DNA from: Zancudomyces culisetae
Lineage: Eukaryota; Kickxellomycota; Harpellomycetes; Harpellales; Legeriomycetaceae
DNA: 35,541 nt
Direction: 5' to 3'
Assembly: GCA_001969505.1 (NCBI GenBank)
Contig: LSSK01000856.1
Coordinates: 1-35,541, forward strand
The stretch's first letter is position 1, and the number at the start of each line of letters is the position of its first letter. The notes below the pieces were generated by a model. The model was given only the letters and a program-made list of their open reading frames with translations. It was not told where the DNA came from and searched no databases. Positions 1-11,409 of this stretch are shown here, one piece after another. The translations under genes were made by a program, and so were the position numbers.

Positions 1-421
1 TTTAATTATTAGTAATAAAGGATTCTAACACACAATATATCTAATAAGGCTTCTAGGCTTAAAGAGTATTTAGTTATAAGGTAATACTAAGTAATAGAAG
101 ATAGTTTATATTGCTACAACATTATAATATATAAATAAAGCTATTTATATGACACATCACTGTTGTGTGTTGCCATGTTTAACGTCCCATTTAGTGTTTT
201 TTACACCAAATAACACACGGGACGGGTCATTTTACTTACCTTTTACTATATGCTGCGAATTATTATATAGTACTTTGGATTTTGCAAAAGAGGACATTTA
301 TTTAGTTAAACAAAAATTTCAATTTTATACAATAAAATCTACAAAAAATCTAACTAAAAATTACAAAACACAATTAACCAATGGAAATGTTTCACCTATT
401 GTAGGCATACAACATCACACA
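1..421. other. AT-rich flank, no gene seen
   Basis: I see no convincing gene here. An open frame from 149 to 457 runs straight into the tRNA-Ile gene and has no recognisable protein character. The stretch is A+T rich, without an obvious repeat. Confidence 0.6.
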
Positions 422-494
422 GCTCTGTTAGCTCAGCTGGTTAGAGCGTGGTGCTAATAACGCCAAGGTCAAGGTTCGATCCCTGTACAGAGCA
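422..494 (+). tRNA. tRNA-Ile (anticodon AAU)
   Basis: The cloverleaf is readable. The acceptor stem is GCTCTGT (422-428) paired with ACAGAGC (487-493), with discriminator A at 494. The D stem is GCTC/GAGC. The anticodon stem is TGGTG/CGCCA around the loop CTAATAA, giving anticodon AAT (isoleucine). The A box (TAGCTCAGCTGG) and B box (GGTTCGATCC) are both good, and a T5 run at 496-500 is a Pol III terminator. There is no intron. The oddity is the T arm: only three of five expected pairs form, because one base seems missing just before AAGG compared with usual eukaryotic tRNA-Ile. It may be slightly degenerate, yet the promoter boxes and terminator are intact. Confidence 0.85.
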
Positions 495-2253
495 CTTTTT
501 GAGATTTTGTGCATAGATATTTCTAATTGTTATAACAAATTACTTTTAAAATATAGTTTTTGATAAGATTATAGTGTATTTCAATAATTGATGCCTATAC
601 TTGTTGTTTTTTTTAATTTGACTTTTGCATTATTATTGAGTTGACAGTGAATTATTGAAGTTACTGTTTTTTGGTAGTCAGATTCAATGATATATTTACA
701 ATTATTTATTTGATTTGCTATAAAATTAATTTTTTTATGAACGCCTAAACTTATTTAATAAAATAAATTATAAAATTATAAAATGCTAAAATTATAAATA
801 TTTGATTCTTTACTTGGAGTAGTACATAATAATTATTTCTATATCTATCTTGTTTTATTATTAAAGAGTCAAATATATCAGGTTGGGTGTACACCTACAA
901 TTATTAAATAATACTTTACTTCTAACTTTAATTTATTTTAGTTTGAAAGGTCAATCTTAATTTGTTCTAACTAGTTTATTTACAAATATTATGGAACTGT
1001 TATTGAGTTTTATACAATATCATTTTATTATTTATTTTAATAGATAACTTTGTTTAATTAAAACCACATAAATGTAGCATTGTATATATATACCAACAAG
1101 TAAACTACTTTACACGAATTTTACTCACTTGAGTTGCTTTAAATTTTATAATACAGTTGATTTCTAATAAAAAATTTAATAGCTATTATATGGAAACTTG
1201 TTTTTTTCATTGCAGGTACGAATATTATGTTGTATAGGGAAAATATGTATTGTTAATGGTGTGATTAAATCTTGATTCTTTACTAGAAAAGGTTTTAGTT
1301 CGTAACTTTAAAAAGTTTATTATACTATGTAATGAAATATAGTTTATGGCTAATAAATCTACTAAAGTATATCAACATAAAGATTCAACTCGAAATCTAT
1401 AGTTATTTCTTTTTTTTATATCAAAATATATAATTTTATTTATTCATATTAATCTACGCTTTGAACTTTAGTCAAATATGTCCTACTGAATTTGTGTATC
1501 CTAAAATATTCGTTTAAAATGTATAATCAATAAACTTATTATAATACACAATAATTGATTAATTAAAACAGTGAGTGCCTTTCTAGCTCAATTTCAATTT
1601 TTTTTAAATATTAAAATTAAATCTAAAGGTTCAACTAGATTAAACTTATTCCATTAGATTGCATTGGTTTCTTTAATTATAATTTGCCATAGATGATGGT
1701 AAGTCTTAAAAAGTAAATGAACTGAATCATTGATAGAAGATGGAATTAGTGCATCCATAACTAGTATTTTTTTTTGGCTTGTACTTATGATTTATATAAA
1801 CCATCAACTGTCCCCGCCCCCCGCCCCCTGAGTAAAATCTCTATACATTAATCATACCTTGGTTGTTTTAATAATGAAGACGGCTTTTTCCTCTGTATGT
1901 TCGGTGTTTATAGGTACATTTATCTACATTTGTTTCTCGGTATTTATAGATACAGTTAATTCACAACCATATCATTTATTTTTACTTCGACTCTGTTTAT
2001 GGCATCTTATACTTTAATTATAGTGTTTGGTTTAAAATATAGAATTTCCATGGACATTATATTATATAGTCTTTTGGTTATCGATCCTGTTATAATACAA
2101 TTTTGCATTATATCATTACCAAGGTGGTTTATTTTTGTTTTTATGTTTTTTACTTAAAAATTTATGCTATAAAAAAAGTAAAACAGTACAAAAAAAATAA
2201 AAATAAACAAAAGACCTAAGGCTAAAAAAAAAAAACTGCGAGTAATGTTAAGC
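495..2253. other. Intergenic, AT-rich, no gene seen
   Basis: This 1.7 kb lies between the tRNA-Ile gene and the 3' end of the kinase gene. It has frequent stops in all frames and many A and T runs. The only striking element is a short very C-rich block at 1812-1828. I see no RNA gene or coding exon. Confidence 0.55.
1812..1828. other. C-rich block in AT-rich DNA
   Basis: Runs of 4, 6 and 5 C are separated by single G bases, in DNA that is otherwise strongly AT-rich. It resembles GC-box or zinc-finger target sequences. It has only three G runs on the minus strand, so it does not meet the usual four-run G-quadruplex rule. Function unknown. Confidence 0.4.
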
Positions 2254-4746
2254 TTATTCCATGTCAAAAATATCAAGAGAATCGACGGAAGAGTTAGAGT
2301 TCAGAGAAACAAGCTTCATTGCAAACAAATCATCAGCAGGATGTAGAATGCGGGTGTCCTTTATTGGAGATTGTTTGGATAAATTAGAAGGCAGGTTTCG
2401 AAGTGAATGGTCATTCGGGATGTTCATAGCTAAATTAAGCGTGTTGGGCAAATTTTCAACCAATGAATCAGTGCTACTATTGACAGTAGAAGCAGCTATG
2501 GTGGAGAGTTGAAGTTTTGTAGAGTAAGAGCCATTAGAGTGCAGGTTGTTTGTAGGGAACAAAGAACCATTGGAGGCACGGTGTTTTGAGCTGGAGCCCA
2601 GGAACGAAGCAGTAGAGCTGGAACCGTAGCTTCTAGTGGCAGAAGCCTCACGAATTCTTGCAAAGCCAACTACACCACCCATAAGATTGACGCCGCCGCC
2701 TACACTAGAAGCCAGGGACTTCAAGGCAACATCAGAGTGAGCGTGAGCGTTGATGAAAGGTCTGGGTTGAGGAGCAGCTGAAGAGTTGATTGGAATGCCA
2801 GAGCTAAAGGAAGTGGGTTTGAGAGTAGAGTCACAGTCGTTGGAGAAGGAATCAGGGGGTGAAGTGGTAGAGATGTTCTTATGAGATGAAAGGATGGCAG
2901 CAGGCTTGTTAGATCGACCAGTCTCGGCAAGGAGGGCAGGAGGTCTTGGCACAGGCATGATTTTGCTGTGAACATGAGCAGGAACAGAGGAGGACAAGGC
3001 AGAGACGGGGGGAGAGTTCGATTTGATGATTGGATTTTGTGGGAAGCCAAATGATGAGGTGCCAGAACGGCTGGAAGGGTTGATCTGAATGGATCTTGAG
3101 GGAGCATGAGAAGAAGCAGCAACAGGAACAGGAAATCCAGAATAGAGATTTGAGTGGGGGGAGGAGGAGTACTTTTTGGGAGAAATGATGTGGATTTCGA
3201 CAGGATGGCCTCGTTCGGGCTCAGGTAGTCTCTGATGTTTCTTGTGTTTGTGGCCATTGTGTTTTTTATGGCTTCCAAAAACCTTCCAAGAGTTTGAAAC
3301 AGCAGGTTTTCTTGAAGATGGATTCATTGATGCTCGAAGATCAGCTATCCATAGCTTGAAGTCAAGAACGCTGCTACGGTTTCGTTCGGGACAGAAGATG
3401 TTGTTTGACAGGTAGTCTGCTATTTTTCTGGGAATTTTTGGGTAGCGAATCTGCAAATACCGAGATCCGTCGCGCAGAAAATCGCAAAACTTAAAGCATG
3501 AATCAACACAAGGATCTTGCCATGGTGAGTCTGCAAACAACAAATTCAAAAACAACACACCCAAGGCCCACACATCACTAAGTCTTGGCGAATACTCCTG
3601 GTTGGGTCCATAAACTGTGTCGTCATCCGCGTTCAGTCCTCCGTTTCTATTTTCGTAGCTCATATACGACCGACTACCACATTCAAAATTGACCGAGGTT
3701 CTCAAAGTTGTAGCTAGCCCAAAATCAGTCAACTTAAGGTCTCCATTGGTATCCATTATAAAGTTCTCTGGCTTGAGGTCGCGATGATATATTCCATGAC
3801 TGTGTAGATAACTCACCGATTCAAGCATCTGTTCAAATAATCTCAATGCTTCGGAAAAGTGGTATTCATCTCTATCTGCCAATCCAAAGTTGGGGTGTTG
3901 TGTAATATAGTCGTAAAGATCTGGTCCCGTAACTCGTTCCATCAAAAAGAACAACCAGTCCCTGTACTTAAAACTGGAATACAATGTAACGATTCCTCGA
4001 TGTCCCGAAACCTGCTTCTGCAATCGCACCTCATTGTCCTGCATGTGTTTCTGTTTCTCCGTCAAATCTTTGCACGACAAACACTTCAATGCATACACTT
4101 TACCTCCTGCTCCTACTCCCTCTTCACGCACCAAGTACACAACCGCGTACGTACCCTCACCCAATACATTTAGCAACTTATACTGTGTACCTGTTTCTGG
4201 ATTCACAACAATTTCTCCTACTGCAAATGGAAGCGTTTCCTTGTTCACATATCCTGGAATCTGGAATATCTCTTCATTATCCAATTCCATCCTCCCTTCC
4301 TCCTCGTTTCTATCGCGTCTGTCTCTCCAGTTCTTGTCGATCCCTCTGCCCGCTCCTCCTTCTTTACCTTGCCAAAATCCTTGCGGCATCCAGCTTTTTG
4401 GACCGGCTCTGTTTCTGTGCTTCTTTGGCTTCTGCCCAAATACTCCTATCACGCTGTCTTGAAGCTGGACAACACTTGTGTTCTTTGACTGATAAAAATT
4501 CCCTGTTCCACCTGACACCTTCCTATCGGGCTTCGTCTCGTTGTATCCCTTATTCTCTGCCCTTAGAAAATAATCTCTCGGCTTCTCTTCCCCTCTGTTA
4601 CCAACGAATCCTACATCTTTACCTACCCTTACTCCTATTTTGCCGTCTTGGTTCATGTTGATTCCGGTTTTACACATGTTTCTGTGTCCCACTTTCTGAC
4701 TGGATCCGTTTTCAACTTCCAAGTATCCTGTTTGGTATGCCAACAT
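2254..4746 (-). CDS. Ser/Thr protein kinase, Ran1/Ksp1/Sks1-like
   Basis: An 830-residue protein kinase encoded by one open frame. The catalytic domain spans about residues 188-470: glycine loop GEGTYAVV (196-203), ATP-binding Lys221 in YALK, probable helix-C Glu239, catalytic loop HRDLKPEN (321-328), DFG (341-343) and DVWALG (391-396). All key residues are present, so it should be active. The activation segment CGSRSYMSYE and the helical lobe resemble fungal nutrient and cell-cycle kinases of the Ran1/Pat1, Ksp1, Sks1 and Vhs1 group; that is a family-level guess. The APE motif is changed to SYE. The 152-residue N-terminal arm is low complexity, and Met153 (codon ending at 4290) is an alternative start. 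The C-terminal 350 residues are Ser/Asn/Pro-rich, with a Lys/His-rich patch near residues 490-510 that could be a nuclear signal. The ATG at 4746 has A at -3. Confidence 0.9.
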   Translation of the reverse strand: MLAYQTGYLEVENGSSQKVGHRNMCKTGINMNQDGKIGVRVGKDVGFVGNRGEEKPRDYFLRAENKGYNETKPDRKVSGGTGNFYQSKNTSVVQLQDSVIGVFGQKPKKHRNRAGPKSWMPQGFWQGKEGGAGRGIDKNWRDRRDRNEEEGRMELDNEEIFQIPGYVNKETLPFAVGEIVVNPETGTQYKLLNVLGEGTYAVVYLVREEGVGAGGKVYALKCLSCKDLTEKQKHMQDNEVRLQKQVSGHRGIVTLYSSFKYRDWLFFLMERVTGPDLYDYITQHPNFGLADRDEYHFSEALRLFEQMLESVSYLHSHGIYHRDLKPENFIMDTNGDLKLTDFGLATTLRTSVNFECGSRSYMSYENRNGGLNADDDTVYGPNQEYSPRLSDVWALGVLFLNLLFADSPWQDPCVDSCFKFCDFLRDGSRYLQIRYPKIPRKIADYLSNNIFCPERNRSSVLDFKLWIADLRASMNPSSRKPAVSNSWKVFGSHKKHNGHKHKKHQRLPEPERGHPVEIHIISPKKYSSSPHSNLYSGFPVPVAASSHAPSRSIQINPSSRSGTSSFGFPQNPIIKSNSPPVSALSSSVPAHVHSKIMPVPRPPALLAETGRSNKPAAILSSHKNISTTSPPDSFSNDCDSTLKPTSFSSGIPINSSAAPQPRPFINAHAHSDVALKSLASSVGGGVNLMGGVVGFARIREASATRSYGSSSTASFLGSSSKHRASNGSLFPTNNLHSNGSYSTKLQLSTIAASTVNSSTDSLVENLPNTLNLAMNIPNDHSLRNLPSNLSKQSPIKDTRILHPADDLFAMKLVSLNSNSSVDSLDIFDME

Positions 4747-7700
4747 GTTTTTTCTTTATCTGTCTGGACTATACCTTTTTTTTGGCTTTTCAAACAAAAT
4801 TTATTTTCTCTCTTTTTTTTCTTCTTTCTGATACTTTAAACTGTGTTTGCAAATACCAAGATGATAACACCACAATAAGATTTTGTACTATTCTGGCGTT
4901 CAAGAAATATTTTCTACCAAACTTGTACACTTCAGTTCTTTTATAATTGCTCTACCAAGATTTTCGGTTAGTAATACAATATAATATTCTCTTGTTCAAG
5001 CACTAGTTCTACAGCTACAGTGTTGAAGTTCACCTGATTAAATAAAATTAGGATTCTAGTTGTGTCCTAATCCTCAAAAATACAATACTATGCTTTTCGG
5101 CACGTCAAATCGTTATTGATGATTACTATCTCTTAATAATACAATTCCTCTGTTTTACAAAAAGTTATCTCTCCTTGATTCCGTTTGTATTGCTTTTTCT
5201 CAATTATATAGTACGTTTGCGTATTTTTATATCTTTGTATACTAACTTTCTTGCTCTTTCTAGCCGCGTGCAAATTGATTATCTGGTTTTTTTTTTCTTG
5301 TTTTTCTTTTTTTAGATTTTTTTAAATAAGGTAAATGTTTTTTTTTCCTAAATTATCTTGTTTGATTTATATTTTTTTTAGTTTTTTTTGTTTGTTGTAT
5401 TGTTTTCTATTCTGATCACTTTAACGCTTGTACTAGTAATTGCACTTTCTTATGACTTCAAAAGTTTTTCTGGGGAGATCTAAACCGGTTCTGTTTTAAC
5501 ATATAAATACTCTTTCCCTTTCTTTTGGCTTTCTTTCCGAAATTCAAAAAAAATTTGTTATACTATATATTTTATTTATTGCTCTTTGATTGACAAACTG
5601 CGTGTTGTAAAGGCGTAGTTGACAAAGCTTTTTTTTGCTGTTACTCATCTAGGTTGATACGCACATTGCTGGTTCATATAAAATTTAGTACGTGTAAGTT
5701 AATTCTTTAGCTTTGAATCTCAGTTATCTGAAATGCTTACACTTTAGTTTCTTGAGCATTGGGTTGAGAAAAAAACCAATATTCCAGAGTTATTTAATCT
5801 TTTCAAAATTAGTACATCTTAATAATACGCTGTTGCTACAATGTTGGGTTAAAAGTCTGCTTATCGCTTGTTAAATGTTGAGTATAATAATGTTTCACTC
5901 CTTTATGGGTTTTTACCTATATATATTTATATATATATGTATATGCTGCCTGAATATATTCTTCAAGAATCCGCAGCAATAGCTGTTCTATTTATATTGT
6001 TGCTTATAACCTGACTATCTTTCCCTGTTTCTCAAGTTTCGATGCAGTTGAATTTTCCTATCAAAGCAGCCCTTAGTACCTCGCTTTTTCTTTGTTGTTC
6101 CTAAAACAAGCTGTTGCCTATCAGCACGGTAAAGTACTAATGAGTCGCTCTTTATTCAAAATATAAAACAAACTTATTTAGCCTATGCTTTCCTCGCAAG
6201 AATGATCAGTTCAAAAAATTCAAAAATCTAAAACTGTTACAAAGATTTATTTCAAACGTCTAATTCTTTTGTTTTTATAAAGATTCTGTAGAAAAATAAT
6301 GCTTAAATTTTTTTCAAGGACGTTTAATGGCTCAATTTTTTGGTTTCGCTAAATTCCTCATTATTGCTTTTTTTAGTTTATTTTTCTCTATTTCTGTTTT
6401 ATTTTGTTAATGACAGAATAATGCCAATTGCCTTTTTACCGTAATAAACGTTGAAACAAATAAAATAAGCCTCGCTGCTCATTCGTTGCAATAGGGATTT
6501 TTGTTCCCTATCTCATTACAATTTCAATTTACATAACTATTAATAAAACCGCCAGCCAATCATTTTGCTCAGAGGTCATTTCCCAATTTTCTTTTCCAAT
6601 TCCGCTAATAAGTTTCTAGCTTTCTTTTTTTCGTTTAATTGTTGGCACCAATTTTAATTAATGCATGTTCAATTAAGATGCAAACGCTTTTCTTAATGCC
6701 CTATTTTGGTTTTACATGAAAATCACAAAAATGAACACAATGTAAACGGCACATTGCAAACGTTATTTTTGTCTTTTCTTACGGAAACTCAGTCGCAATT
6801 GTCATGCTTTTTATTAGCTAATACCCAGTCGAAATTAACTTTAATGCTTATATAATCGTTCAAGTTTTGTGCATTTCCATTTTCTTGGTATTTTACAACT
6901 ACAACGATAACACCGTTTCATTTTTCTTGGTAGCAACTGATATTCTGTCACCCACTTACCCACCCATTCACTATCTCCCATTCCTCCATTGCAACGATTT
7001 TTTTTGGGTTCTATTATTTTTTTTTGAGTAATGAACCAAGTCAGTCGCTTTGTAAACTTGTGACTCTGCCTCCCCTCCCCCTCACCTCACCTCACCTCCC
7101 CTTCCTCCTTCTCTATATGTTTCTTTTTAGAACATTCATTTTTCTACGTTTTATGTTGCAAACTCAGAATGGTGTTACTGCTGGACGCTAGACAGCTGGT
7201 TTCGGCCTCCTAGAACACAACCACATTTCCCCTATCCTATTACACACATTTTACTTCTCCACTCATGTTTATATTTTTGTGCAACCAAAAGTGCCTTTTT
7301 CTATCTGGATTAACAATATAGTGGGACATTTATCTGATACGTTCAGTTTCAATGCCCAGTGTTCTAGTCGTTGCCATTGCCAAATAAATTCTGCCCCCTT
7401 CATCAAGTTTCCAAAATATTTTGACGAGTGGCTCATATCCAAATATTTATGTTTTGTTTTGCAATCAACTCACCCCCACCCTCTCCCACCCACTCCCACC
7501 ATCCACCTCACACTCCCTATTTTTCCAGTCGCTTTGTGGAGATTTTTATTATACACCGATTACCCCTTGTTTTTTTTATAACTATACACATATCAACCAA
7601 CTAGAACGCGTTCGCCCCTATTTTGCTAGTTTTGTTGATCTGTTGAATTCTATATAGTTCTCATCAGCAAAAGCTCCGTATATTTTTTTATTGATTCTAG

Positions 7701-10700
7701 CAGTTCTAACAACAATAAATCTAGCTATTGTGAAAAAAATACATGCATTCTTTCACTTTCTCATTCCTCTTAAGGATTTACCAGATATAGTTATTGGGCT
7801 TGTTTTACAATTAAATCATATGACATCCCATCAGCTAGTCTTTTTTTTTTGCTTGTTTGGTGTAGAATGCTTGTAAAGTAAATGTGCAAGCGAACAAACT
7901 GGTAGTGTTAACATAAAGTCAAAACCTTTGCTCCAGCCATACATAGGTATTTTCCCTCTTTACATAATTTCAAGGAAATCTTTTCTTTACCAGTGTGAGT
8001 ATATGCAATAAACTAGATTTTGTTGCGAAAAATGGCCAGCATTTTTCTCTGCTCCTAATCTATTAAATCTCATTTTTCAATCGCTCATTTCTCAATATGT
8101 TTATCCTTTACCCAGATTTTTACCCAATGTTATACTAAAGCAGACAATACACATTGTCATGGATATTGAATTGATGTTAATGCAGAATATTCGCATTCTC
8201 GACTAGAAAAACACCTACTCTTTATTTGATCAGTATTAATATCGTCCTTTCAAAGATGTGACTCTAGCTGTATTATTTTTTTTGGAACTTTTCACCACTC
8301 CAGAAATAAAAGACCTGTTTGTACTTGTTGCGATGTCAGGCTTCATCCGGCTTTTTTTTTAATTTGTCCGTCTGATATTTTTCAGTACCACTCTTCTCGC
8401 CTTCATAAACGTGGTTGTTGGTTTATAGTTAATGACCAATGTACAAACATACCACCTCTTTAATGATAATAAAATGGTCAGAAAACATAGGAATTCCTTG
8501 TTTCTGTAAATGCGTCCGTTTAACCCAACATGCAGTCTTGTTCGTATTCTCACGTCAACTCAAATGATTTGTTTTTCCAACTGCCGATATTCCCACTCAG
8601 ACTAACTATCCTGGTTTGCATCGTAAGACCTTTTTTTTTAAGGCCATGTTTTTAAATCATGTTATGGTTGCTTTTAAAAACATCCATATCGGCTCAGCCA
8701 CAGGATCACCAATACACATTTCACGTTTTTTCTCTAATTTTACGTTTTTTTCTATCTCTGACTAAACTCACTTGATAAGAGCTTTTTTACGAAGTTGCCT
8801 ACCTCATAAGCCCCAAAAGTGAAAGGTGATAACCCAAAACTTTGACCTTTTTTTTTAAAATGGAAGATTGGTGTTAAAAAAAATCACGTTATATTCGAAA
8901 GGATGTGCGCAATATCTGCATTCCTTTTTCCACCTGTAACGAAGCACCTAAAAACGCACAGTTAGTAATAAAAATGTGCTACATACCCAATATCACACTT
9001 GTTTATTCTTTCTTCACTCAATTCCCAAGGGTTTCACCCCCCCCTATTTTTCGACTACAAATCTCGTTTTTTCTACACAAATCACTCTATTTGAAAGTGC
9101 GTTACTTTAATATGACGAAATATACCCCCACCTCTCCAAAAAGTGATCTCATAGTAACACTCCGAAACAACTTTGTTAACTAACTACATGAAATTCATTA
9201 TGTCTAACACTAGCTATGCTGGCAACCCTCTGATAAACCTTACTAACAAAAAGGGCCCTTCGCACAAAGCATGACCATTCATAAGGAAATTTATTGACAT
9301 TTACGCAATTTTTGCCTAAAAAATAATGTCTTGTGGAACTAGAGCCCTTCCAATGGGTCTGCTAGTGCCAACTCTTTTCCTGTTGTTCTCATTATTCTAG
9401 AAGTTCAAGACCCTCCAAAAAATCAACTTTACGCAAATGTGATAACATTAACACACAACTACGCGGATTTTATTTTATAATTAGACAGCTCATTCCTCAC
9501 AGTGCTATCATTTTGTGTTCAAAGATAGAGATGAACACGATTTGTTTCAGCTCATACTAGTAATATTAAATTCTGGTTGTGTTGCACAGATACATCTCGG
9601 TTTTTTCTCCATTTTTGCTTTTCCTATCTATAAATAATGCACAAATTACGTAAGACCAACACGCCTATTTTTGTGACTATTTTGAACATGAAGATTCAAA
9701 AATCGTCTGATCCACAAGAAAAAAAGAACAATAAACCTCTGTGAAAGTGTAGATAGCTATTCCCTTTGCTGGAATATGGATTTGGGATACATGCTACTTT
9801 GATTTGAATGCTTCTAAAGACCCTTATTCAGATGAACCCTCCAACTGCTCTTTTTCAATTCTAAAAACAGCTTTGAATGTATGTATTTTATAATCATGAT
9901 CAGAATAGCAACAATTTCAATAAAGCTTCCAAACTCGTGCTGCTATGACCTTTCCCCCATCCTTTACTAAAAAGAACTTGTCAGTTCATAATTCCCACTC
10001 GTAACATAATTCCACATACGTTTATAAAGAATGCATGTAATCTACCATACTGCGCAGATTTCTCTTTTTTTAAAGCACGTTTCTACCCATTTGGCAATTG
10101 CCCTATGCTGATTTCAACATCAAATTTTAGACCATTCTACGAGATTGTATCCTTGTTCTTTTTCTAAAGTTTTTAACGTTTAAAAACAGACATGTAGGGT
10201 GGTAATTAAAGCGTGTATGTATGTAAATATGTAAGCATGATATTCCTAGGTAAATACTAGGTGTCCAGCTATATCACTACATCTGCATTCTCCCTGGATA
10301 CATTAAGACTTACAAAGCTTATTTTTAAGGAATTTACGACTTGAGTAGATTTTAAAGTATATTGAACTGAATAGTAGCTCCAAAATAAATATAAGCATAC
10401 AGATTAATATTTGGTGTGGCATATATATTCACAGAATGAGTGGAAAAAAGAAAAAGGGTAGGTATATCAGTAACAACAGGCTTTACTATTTCATTTTCAA
10501 TAGCGCTACTCTTATATTGGACAGCACTGGATTCTAGAAACCACAGTAAAAGGTCTTTGTGGACCCACACGGTATTAAATAATGATGTTTTTTTTTCTCG
10601 CTACACTATTCAGTGCTATCAAAAAGCTCACAGGGGAAATGAAAAGTATGAAAATACTGCTAGGTGGTTGAAATAGTTGACTTGACACTTACTCGTAGAT

Positions 10701-11409
10701 ACTTTTTTTTCAAGAAAATATTCACATACATACTGCACTATGTAATTACCACACTCTAACTATTATTACAGCTATTATTTCTATTGACAGTAGTGCTAGT
10801 ATTACTACTACTGTCGGCAGAAACTTCTCTTCTAAAGCTTAAATGCCAGTATTGTCCCTAGAAAAAAAGCCTATTCCAATTGTATGGGAATTCCTAAACC
10901 GCTTGCACAAAAACCTTCAAGCCGTTCTTCACACACAAAGAAGTCTGCAATCCTAAAAAATAAAATGAAACAAAAGTAAATAGAAAGCCCAAAACTAGAC
11001 AATCCACAATATAAAGAAAAACACAATCTCAATAATGTAAACGGTTGAGCCAATCCTCGCTTGCGCTGTGAAGCTAATATCAGGTCTCTTTTACAAGTTA
11101 TCCAATACCCATTCATTTTTTATTATAGCCACCACAATGTATCACAGTATTTTTTTATATCTAGTTATTGTAGTAAAATTGGCGGCCGAGTCATGTAAGT
11201 AAGGAATAAGGTTTCAAGGAAATTAAGGGCGCTTGGCACCTTTTGATTAATATTATCACAGCTTTATATAATATACAAGAAAAAGGCGAGGGAAACAAAC
11301 AATCTTCACAGAACCATGTTGTATATATCTACAAACATATTGTTTATTAACTTTATTGATGGTTTTTTCTCACTTTGCTATTAGCTCTTTAATTATAAAT
11401 CAATACAAT
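4747..11409. other. Very long intergenic region, T-rich on + strand
   Basis: About 6.7 kb separates the divergent starts of the kinase and TVP38 genes. The left part, to about 8,900, carries many T runs on the + strand, so it is A-rich reading out from the kinase promoter. It also has short CACCT and CCCAC repeats near 7080 and 7480, and an AT microsatellite near 5918. Open frames are short and look like noise. The only weak hint of a gene is a possible two-exon small frame at 10436-10676. I recognise no tRNA, snRNA or LTR. It may be a complex upstream control region or host long noncoding RNA. Confidence 0.5.
5918..5945. repeat. AT microsatellite
   Basis: A TA dinucleotide run with small interruptions, inside the long gap between the kinase and TVP38 genes. 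Confidence 0.6.

Noticed and set aside
149-457. 102-codon open frame at the left end
   Set aside because: It overlaps the tRNA-Ile gene and has no protein-like pattern.
1812-1828. Canonical G-quadruplex at the C-rich block
   Set aside because: Only three G runs are present on the minus strand and they cannot be split into four G3 tracts with loops.
2721-3278. 185-codon Leu/Pro-rich frame on the minus strand
   Set aside because: It is an alternative frame inside the kinase's disordered tail.
7279-7581. 100-codon open frame in the long gap
   Set aside because: Composition follows a CCCAC repeat and T runs; no start context or domain.
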